From JACZST01 sp964195155 (GTDB lineage Bacteria > Actinomycetota > Acidimicrobiia > Spongiisociales > UBA5794): 20,530 nt of DNA. The DNA is taken from NCBI GenBank assembly GCA_964195155.1, contig CAXMOP010000112.1, positions 1 to 20,530 on the forward strand, written 5' to 3'. This document shows positions 15,020 to 20,530 of the stretch, piece after piece. The position numbers were made by a program, and so were the translations under genes. The notes below the pieces were generated by a model. The model did no database searches. It was not told the DNA's origin and was given only the letters and a program-made list of their open reading frames with translations. The first letter of the stretch is position 1. The number at the start of each line of letters is the position of its first letter.

Positions 15020-15176
15020 ACCCGACCGCCGGCTGACCCGGCTCCGCCGGTTCGCGGGAGCTTCTTGCCCAGGGCGCAGCGTCCGGCCACACTGTCCGCC
15101 GGAAGGCAGCGGATAGGGAGGCAGCCATCATCCCTGCAGTTGGCGCCTCATCAGCCGGTCGCACCGTGTCCGCCGG

Positions 15177-16718
15177 ATGGTGATGGGAAAACACAGAGCC
15201 GACCGCCCGGATCCGGACGAGCGGGGTGTGGTCCTGCTGCTGATGGCGGTTCTGGTGATGGTGTTGCTCGGGGTGGCGGCGATGGCGGTCGATCTCGGGT
15301 GGCTGTACTGGAACAGCATCGAGATCCAAAACGGCGCCGACTCCGCGGCTCTCGCCGGTGTGCTGTACGAGCCCCATCAACGGACCGAGGCCTACGACGA
15401 GGCGCGGGCGGCGGCCAGGGAGAATGGGTACCGGGCGAGCGAGGTGCAGGTCGTCGATTTCACGGAGGACCCGACGCTGGTCGAGCATGACACCCAGTTG
15501 CGCGTCACCATCACCCGTTCGGTGGGGACGTTCTTCATGAAGGTCTTCGGGATCGGCACCGTCAACGTCCGGCGCACTGCGGTGGCTCAATACACGCTTC
15601 CGATCGCGCTGGGGAGCCCGGGTGCTGCGCTGGGGGCGGACCCTTTCCGCGATTACTTCCCGGGATTCTGGCTGAGCGTTCAGGGAACTTGGGCACCGAA
15701 GGCGAACGGCGATCGTTACGGCGCGGGATGCCGCGGTTCGGGTTCGGGCGCCGGTTGCAGCGCGAACTCTGAGCACCGCCCGTCGCTCAACCCGGGCCAG
15801 CAGAGCGCCTCCGGCGGCTACCTCTATGCAATCGAGGTTCCTCCGACCGCCGGCAACCTGGGACTGGAGATCTTCGACGGCGCGTGGTACGACGGCGATT
15901 CGGGATCGAACCTGACCCGCGACAACGTCGGCGATGGCGTCCCCACCTGGTTCATGTTGTATGCGCCCGATCCCACCCCGCTCGACACCACGGACAATGA
16001 GTTGCTCTGCTCGATCAGATTCGACCCGAGGGAGGGCGGGAGGAGTGACGATATCCTCGGTTGGGACGACTCGTGGGACGAGTGGGACGACGTGGTTCCA
16101 CAGTCGTTGATCGGTGAGCTATGGGCCGACATGCAAACGTCTCCATTGGCCGACTTTCGCAACTGCTCTGGCAGCTGGAATCGCGGGCCCGGCATTTACC
16201 CGCTGCGGATCATGAACGAGCACAGCAACAGCGACACGGGGAAGAACAAATTCTCGCTCCGTGTCAGAACTACCGGTCCGGCTGCGACAGTGCACGGTCT
16301 CGGTGACATGTCGGCCTACGCACTGCCGGGTTCGGGCGCGACCTCGAATATCTTCCTCGCCGAGGTGGAAGCGAAGCATGCCGGCAAGAACCTCGTCGTC
16401 GAGTTATGGGATGTCGGGGACAGCGACGGGGGCGCCGGCGACGACCTGTCCTTCCTTGCCGGCAATGGAGCCGGGGCGCAGTGCGCCTGGACGTCGTCCG
16501 GCGGCGACTCCGGGCCGATGGGACCGTGCATCATCGACACGTCGAACGGGCGCTTCAACGGGAAGTTGCTCACCATCACGATCCCCATTCCCGACGCCTA
16601 CACCTGTACGGGGCTCGGCTGCTGGTACCGGATCGACTACCGGTACGCCGGTGACCCCCACGACACCACCACCTGGACCGCATACGTCGTAGGGGATCCC
16701 CTCCGCCTCGTGAGATAG
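15177..16718 (+). CDS. TadG-like surface protein, intact (copy 2)
   Basis: The 513-aa protein is the complete member of the modular family. An N-terminal TadE/TadG-type segment (ERG, then VVLLLMAVLVMVLLGVAAMAV) anchors it, followed by DLGWLYWNSIEIQNGADSAALAG, the usual TadG helix. It lacks the Glu at +5. A region to about residue 210 varies between copies. Module C1 (about 212-370) begins SGGYLYAIEV, includes LEIFDG and LDTTDNELLCS, and ends GPGIYPLRIM; it is rich in Asp, as in calcium-binding beta-domains. Module C2 (about 374-500) begins GLGDMSAYALPG and includes LAEVEAKHAGKNLVVELWD and TCTGLGCWYRIDY. The tail is GDPLRLVR. Its likely place is the cell surface or pilus tip; the ligand is unknown. 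ATG 15183 is an alternative start. Confidence 0.82.
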   Translation: MVMGKHRADRPDPDERGVVLLLMAVLVMVLLGVAAMAVDLGWLYWNSIEIQNGADSAALAGVLYEPHQRTEAYDEARAAARENGYRASEVQVVDFTEDPTLVEHDTQLRVTITRSVGTFFMKVFGIGTVNVRRTAVAQYTLPIALGSPGAALGADPFRDYFPGFWLSVQGTWAPKANGDRYGAGCRGSGSGAGCSANSEHRPSLNPGQQSASGGYLYAIEVPPTAGNLGLEIFDGAWYDGDSGSNLTRDNVGDGVPTWFMLYAPDPTPLDTTDNELLCSIRFDPREGGRSDDILGWDDSWDEWDDVVPQSLIGELWADMQTSPLADFRNCSGSWNRGPGIYPLRIMNEHSNSDTGKNKFSLRVRTTGPAATVHGLGDMSAYALPGSGATSNIFLAEVEAKHAGKNLVVELWDVGDSDGGAGDDLSFLAGNGAGAQCAWTSSGGDSGPMGPCIIDTSNGRFNGKLLTITIPIPDAYTCTGLGCWYRIDYRYAGDPHDTTTWTAYVVGDPLRLVR

Positions 16719-16775
16719 GCGCCATAACCCGGCTCCACGATCAGTTGAACGGTGCCGGCAGGGGGGCACCCCGTA

Positions 16776-16860
16776 AAACGACGAATCGGGTCCGGTCCTG
16801 TCCTGGTCCCGGTCCCAGTCACCTTCCTGATGGGCCGGATGCTGGTGTTGACTGCTCACG
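16776..16860 (+). pseudogene. Decayed 5' end of a TadG-like gene
   Basis: This stretch matches the first codons of the 610-aa TadG-like gene (18295-18390) at the DNA level: AACGACGAATCGGGT then CGGTCCTG, TCCTGGTC and ACCTTCCTGATGG are shared. It carries an insertion of about 10 nt within the CCTGGTC repeat, substitutions and a stop in frame, so it cannot code the membrane anchor. It runs directly into the C2 cassette at 16861, which comes from a different TadG type. The two parts together form a dead chimera. Confidence 0.65.
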
Positions 16861-17337
16861 GTGATTGGAGGGTCGGTGGGGGGCGATCCCGACAACAACG
16901 GCAACTACTACGGCCTGGGTGACATGTCGGCCTATGCCCTGCCGGGGGCGGGGACGACGACCAAGATCTATCTCGCCGAGGTGGGAGAATTGCATGCCGG
17001 CAAGATCCTCCGCGTCGAGTTGTGGGATGTCGGCGACGTCGGCGGTGGCGATCCGGGCGACGAGCTGTCCTTCCTGGACGGCGCCGGTGACGTGACGCAA
17101 TGCAGCTGGGAGTCGGACGGCGGGGACTCCGGCTCGCTCGGACCCTGCACCATTGACACGTCCGGGCAGCGATTCAACGATGAGCTCCTCACCATCACCA
17201 TCCCCATTCCCGACGACTACACCTGTTCTGGCCTGGGATGCTGGTACCAGATCGACTATCAGTACGAGAACGACGTCCACGACACGACCACCTGGACGGT
17301 CTTCGTCGACGGTGACCCGCTCCGACTCGTGGAGTAG
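16861..17337 (+). pseudogene. Orphan TadG C2 cassette (copy 3)
   Basis: The open frame of 158 aa codes only module C2 and the tail of the TadG-like family, from YYGLGDMSAYALPG to WTVFVDGDPLRLVE. It is highly similar to the end of the intact copy (15177-16718), including at the DNA level (TGACATGTCGGCCTA, GCATGCCGGCAAGA). It has no membrane anchor, signal peptide or N-terminal module, and its upstream DNA is a decayed 5' end of another TadG type. The frame itself has no stops, so it is either recently orphaned or kept as a silent donor. The GTG at 16861 is only the first start codon of the frame. Confidence 0.65.
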
Positions 17338-17534
17338 GGCCGGGTCGGATTTGGGCGCGATCGGCACGGAATCGGGCTCGATCGTGAGTTCGACGACGCT
17401 GGAACTTCCGCTCCTACCGTCCAGGGTGGTCACTGACTAGTCACCGCATAGCCGGCGTGATCCCATATGCCACACCGCATCCAGGCCGATGGCGGTCCTG
17501 GTCGCACCGGGTGACTATTTCGTCCGATGACGAC

Positions 17535-17563
17535 TTGACTACATAGAGTAGTAGCCCTATACT
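17535..17563 (+). promoter_or_regulatory. Strong sigma-70-type promoter for TadE3/TadG
   Basis: TTGACT (17535-17540) and TATACT (17558-17563) are separated by 17 nt, the best promoter in the window. Transcription would begin near 17570 and leave a leader of about 65 nt before the ATG at 17635. The rest of the gap 17338-17534 holds a TGACTAGTCA palindrome (17432-17441) and nothing else I can name. Confidence 0.75.
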
Positions 17564-17634
17564 TTCGGTGGGCATTGGACCAGGGCCGTAGGGGCTCGGG
17601 TAGCGGCATCGAACCAACCGCCGAGGAACAGCAG

Positions 17635-18267
17635 ATGCCCACCACCCCACCGTCCGCCGGCCGCTCCCGATGCCAACCCGGATCCGATGTGCCGGCACCT
17701 TCCCGATACCCGAGGACCATGCGCCGCCGCCGGCCGCACGTCGGGGTCCACGGCGTGTGCCGCTCGGAACGGGGCACCGCGGTGGTGGAGATGGCGGTCG
17801 TGACCTCGCTGTTGATGGTGATCCTCCTCGGGATCGTGACCTTCGGCATCACCCATTACCAAAACATTTCCGTCGAAAGCGCATCACGCGAAGCTTCCCG
17901 GTTCGGTGCCACCTATCCGGTGGTCGACGCCGGCTCGATGGAGCAGTGGCTGCGCGACGTGGCACAGGTTGCGGAGAATGCCGCCACCGGCGCCATGAGC
18001 TCAGCCGAGCCCAGCCGCGAGATCTGCGTCGCCCAGGGAACAGGCGACGATCCAGCCCAATTCGTCAGGCTCAGAGTGGTCGGACCGGAGCTGATTGGTG
18101 CGGCCACAGAGGCGACGGGTTGGTGCTTCGAGAACACGGCGCCGGTTTCCGACACCGTCGTGCAGGTGCAGCTCAAACGTGACGGCTGGATCGAGACGAT
18201 CGTCTACTCCGCGAAGCCGGCCCTGACCGGGGAGGCGACGAACCGCTTCGAGCGGATGGAGCCGTGA
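17635..18267 (+). CDS. TadE-like pseudopilin (TadE3)
   Basis: The 210-aa protein has a long basic N-terminal extension (about 46 residues, Arg/Pro-rich) before the class III leader SERG, then TAVVEMAVVTSLLMVILLG with Gly47 and Glu52 at +5. The exported part is about 150 aa, with three cysteines, and ends in a region without similarity to TadE1/2. I chose the ATG at 17635, which has GAGGAA 6 nt upstream; a TTG at 17575 or the ATG at 17722 are alternatives, and the last would give a more usual short leader. It is driven by a strong promoter and overlaps the next TadG-like gene, forming a two-gene operon. Confidence 0.85.
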   Translation: MPTTPPSAGRSRCQPGSDVPAPSRYPRTMRRRRPHVGVHGVCRSERGTAVVEMAVVTSLLMVILLGIVTFGITHYQNISVESASREASRFGATYPVVDAGSMEQWLRDVAQVAENAATGAMSSAEPSREICVAQGTGDDPAQFVRLRVVGPELIGAATEATGWCFENTAPVSDTVVQVQLKRDGWIETIVYSAKPALTGEATNRFERMEP

Positions 18268-20099
18268 TGGTCCTGAACCGGATCCACAAGGTCAACAACG
18301 ACGAATCGGGTTCGGTCCTGGTCCTGGTCACCTTCCTGATGGTCGGGATGCTGCTGATCACCGGTCTCGTCGTCGACTTCGGTGGGGTTTGGGGCTACCG
18401 GGCAAGCCAGCAATCGATCAGCGATTCCGCGGCTGCCGCCGGCGCCATCGCGCTTGCCGAGACCGGAAACGGCCAGGAGGCGTGCGAGACCGCCAAGGCG
18501 TACGTGATCAGCAACGCTCCCGGCGTCGGGTCGCTCGCCGGCATCAACTGCAACGTGTTTCCCGTTTTCTGCGAATCGGATACCGCCGAGGTAACCGCAA
18601 CCACCATCCAAGGCGGCCTCACGGTGACCCTCTCCTATCCGGTGGTCGACGCCAGCCCGCTCATGGGGTCCGAAATCCGCGGCGCGCTGCCACAGCCGGC
18701 GACGGCCGCGGATGGCGATCCGTGCAACCGCGTCGGTGTCGCCATTGCCTCCCAGTGGCCTGCCACCTTCTCCCGCCTCGCCGGCATCGAGTCGTTCGAC
18801 GCCAACGTCCATGCCGTTGCCAACTCCTCGCTCACCTCGGGTGGTCTGGTTCCGATCAACCTGCTGGTCCTCGATCGCACCGGTTGCCAAACGATTCATT
18901 CAAGCGGGAACGGAGGCATCTACATCGACGCCGTCTACACCCCGGACCTCGACGGCGATCCGGGCAACGGAGAAGTGGCAGGTCTGCTCCAGGGGGTGGC
19001 AGCCTCCGACTCGGATGGCAGCGACGGGTGCACCGGCAACGACGGTGTCATCAACATGGAAGGCTCGAACTCGGTGCTTCGCGCCGACGGGCCTGCCGGC
19101 TGCGCCAACGAGACCGGCACCCACCTGGTGAACGGTCAGATCGCCGGCGACGGATGTGGGAGGATCCAGACCCTGGCCCCAGGGACCCCTGGCTGCAACT
19201 TCCCAGCCTGCACGTTCGGCGGAGGCAACACGCCCAATCCGGAGCCGACCGCGCTCAACCGACGCCTGACCCGGGCTCCGATCGACCACCGCTACAACTG
19301 CAAGCAGGACTACAGCATCATTCCAGGGTCGATTGGGTGGGCAACCGATCCGCTCACCCCCGCCAACGCCCAGGACATTCGGGGCTGCGCCGAGGCGCCG
19401 GATCCACACATCGATGACCTGGTCGAGGCCGTCGGTGAGGTGGGGATTCCCGCAGGATTCCAGCCCTGGACGGCCGCCGGATATTCGTGCATCGTCGATG
19501 GGGCGCCGGCCACGACCATCCTCGTTCCATCTGGGAACTGGTATGTGGATTGCGCCATCTTCGAGGTCAAGCGCACCGTGATCTTCCAGGGTGGCAACGT
19601 CGTCTTTGCGGGATCGGTCGACATTGTTTCCAGCGGGACGCTGGCGATCAACGCCAACCCGGGCGTCTACGATGCCGTCGATCCGGAGGCGTGGGTGTTT
19701 CTTCGCACCGGCGTGCTTCGCAAGGCCGGAGACGCCACGCTGATCATGAACAACACCATGTTGTACGCCAGCAAGACCGCCCACATCGAGATGGCCGGAG
19801 GCAATGGGGCCCTCACGTGGGTGGCGCCCGACCAGGGCGATTTCGACGACCTGGCCCTGTGGGGAGAATCTCCCACGACCCACCTCTGGGCCGGCCAGGC
19901 AGATCTGACCCTCGAGGGCGTTTTCTTCACCCCGCTCGCCAGCGCGGAGTACGCGGGAACCGCAGGCCAGAACCAGATTCGCGCCCAGTTCGTTGCCGAC
20001 CGACTCCATGCCCGTGGTCAGGGAACCCTGGTCGTGGCCCCCGGGCTTGGCAGAACCGTTGATTTCCCGCTCCCACCGGAGTCGATGCTGCTGAGGTAG
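18267..20099 (+). CDS. Large TadG-like surface protein (610 aa)
   Basis: The N-terminus is the TadE/TadG type: DESG, then SVLVLVTFLMVGMLLITGLVV, followed by DFGGVWGYRASQQSISDSAAAAGAIAL, the typical helix (residues about 37-63). The exported part is different from the C1/C2 family. It has many cysteines (for example DGCTGND, GDGCGR, PGCNFPACTFGG) and a C-terminal third (about 430-600) of short beta-like repeats such as TVIFQGGNVVFAGSVDIVSSG that suggest a beta-solenoid. It probably lies at the surface or tip of a Tad-type structure; binding partner unknown. The ATG overlaps the TadE3 stop by one base (TGATG) with GGAG 5 nt upstream, so the pair is coupled. Confidence 0.85.
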   Translation: MVLNRIHKVNNDESGSVLVLVTFLMVGMLLITGLVVDFGGVWGYRASQQSISDSAAAAGAIALAETGNGQEACETAKAYVISNAPGVGSLAGINCNVFPVFCESDTAEVTATTIQGGLTVTLSYPVVDASPLMGSEIRGALPQPATAADGDPCNRVGVAIASQWPATFSRLAGIESFDANVHAVANSSLTSGGLVPINLLVLDRTGCQTIHSSGNGGIYIDAVYTPDLDGDPGNGEVAGLLQGVAASDSDGSDGCTGNDGVINMEGSNSVLRADGPAGCANETGTHLVNGQIAGDGCGRIQTLAPGTPGCNFPACTFGGGNTPNPEPTALNRRLTRAPIDHRYNCKQDYSIIPGSIGWATDPLTPANAQDIRGCAEAPDPHIDDLVEAVGEVGIPAGFQPWTAAGYSCIVDGAPATTILVPSGNWYVDCAIFEVKRTVIFQGGNVVFAGSVDIVSSGTLAINANPGVYDAVDPEAWVFLRTGVLRKAGDATLIMNNTMLYASKTAHIEMAGGNGALTWVAPDQGDFDDLALWGESPTTHLWAGQADLTLEGVFFTPLASAEYAGTAGQNQIRAQFVADRLHARGQGTLVVAPGLGRTVDFPLPPESMLLR

Positions 20100-20118
20100 C
20101 CGGCGGTGGCCAGTGACC

Positions 20119-20218
20119 GGTGACCGGTGGCCACCGAAGGGGACCCTCTTGTGAGTGGGCAGTGAGCCGGTGACGAGTGACCACCGAAGGGAAACGTCCT
20201 ATGGAGTGGGCAGTGACC
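20119..20218. repeat. 50-bp direct repeat, two tandem copies
   Basis: The block GGTGAC...CCACCGAAGG...GAGTGGGCAGTGA occurs at 20119-20168 and again at 20169-20218, diverged in the middle. Around it (20104-20235) the DNA is built from GTGACC and CAGTGA words. It fills the gap after the 610-aa TadG-like gene; I see no gene between 20100 and 20332. Confidence 0.6.
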
Positions 20219-20332
20219 GCTGACCAGTGAACAGTATGGGGAATCGCTGAGGAATCAGGGTCGTGAAGCCGCGCTCGGGGGCCGCTGACTAGTTGCGATA
20301 TCTGCTCGGAAAACCGTTGTGCCACATGAGTA

Positions 20333-20530
20333 ATGGTGCGGGCGGCGGGAGTGGGGGGCATGGTGACTATTCGGAGAATGGACAAACGACAGCGGCCTTC
20401 GTCTGGCTGGGGAACGGTCGCGGCCGAAGGCGGCTACCTCTACGGTATCGAGGTGGCTGAGGGAGCCTCGGCCCTCAGCGTGGAGATTTTCGACGGCCCC
20501 TTCTACGACGGAGGAGGGTCGTTCCTGTTT
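20333..20530 (+). CDS. TadG-like C1 module lacking its N-terminus (copy 4, cut by window end)
   Basis: A frame open from 20330 to the window end codes EGGYLYGIEVAEGASALSVE then IFDGPFYDGGGS, which matches the start of module C1 in the other TadG-like proteins (SGGYLYAIEV, LEIFDG). Similarity to copy 1 begins at about RPSSGWG. Upstream of that there is no membrane anchor or signal peptide; possible starts are the ATGs at 20333, 20360 and 20378, none with a clear ribosome binding site. It is either a second orphan cassette that begins at the module border, or a gene whose real start has been lost. The 3' part is outside the window. Confidence 0.6.
   Translation, partial: MVRAAGVGGMVTIRRMDKRQRPSSGWGTVAAEGGYLYGIEVAEGASALSVEIFDGPFYDGGGSFLF

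Noticed and set aside
16751..16770. GGTGCC/GGCACC hairpin after the intact TadG gene as a terminator
   Set aside because: Only 6 bp with no U-run, next to decayed gene sequence; too weak to annotate as a terminator.
17432..17441. TGACTAGTCA palindrome as an operator for TadE3
   Set aside because: It is only 10 bp, about 100 bp upstream of the promoter, and similar words (TGACTAG) occur by chance nearby, so support is too weak.

Overview
The window looks like a chromosomal segment of a high-GC actinobacterium, most likely of the Acidimicrobiia type. Signs of this are the GC-rich codon use, several -10 hexamers placed 6-7 nt before a start codon (leaderless transcripts), tRNA genes without an encoded CCA, and the family mix (tandem-domain ThyX-like protein, Tad-type pseudopilins). 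The taxonomic call is an inference from composition and gene style, not from a marker gene.

Left part (1-5095), housekeeping: a dispersed repeat copy (1-59), a 71-aa protein (-), a two-domain ThyX-like protein (-), a small membrane protein coupled to endonuclease III (+), an MFS transporter (-) that overlaps nth tail to tail, and a CcdA-type thiol/cytochrome biogenesis protein (+). A perfect 8+8 inverted repeat sits 5 nt upstream of the thyX-like start.

Middle part (5094-11072), tryptophan biosynthesis: a heptamer repeat, then trpE, a small lipoprotein cytochrome c overlapping trpE by 4 bp, about 600 bp of palindromic repeats, then trpC-trpF-trpB-trpA with overlapping stops and starts. trpD and trpG are absent from the window. 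trpE and trpC each appear to start from their own leaderless promoter, so the repeat block splits the cluster into two transcription units. A GC-rich 11-bp hairpin follows trpA.

Right part (11073-20530), an orphan TadE/TadG surface-protein island with no pilus motor, platform or Flp pilin gene in view. Order: divergent tRNA-Leu(CAA) copy (-), TadG-like gene with a 1-nt frameshift, structured element A, intact tRNA-Leu(CAA) (-), two paralogous TadE genes separated by a 17-codon remnant of a TadG C-terminus, structured element B, intact 513-aa TadG-like gene, a decayed TadG 5' end fused to a C-terminal cassette, a promoter-driven TadE plus 610-aa TadG-like pair, tandem repeats, and a further cassette that lacks the TadG N-terminus and runs off the window. 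The secreted part of these proteins is built of two modules (C1 and C2) plus a short tail ending GDPLRLVE. The incomplete copies begin at module borders, as expected if cassettes are exchanged by recombination.

The two 113-nt elements A and B keep a closing stem through compensatory base changes and are the best candidate here for an undescribed structured RNA. The shuffled TadG module family is the best candidate for an undescribed surface-diversification locus. Both are inferences from one window and need comparative data.
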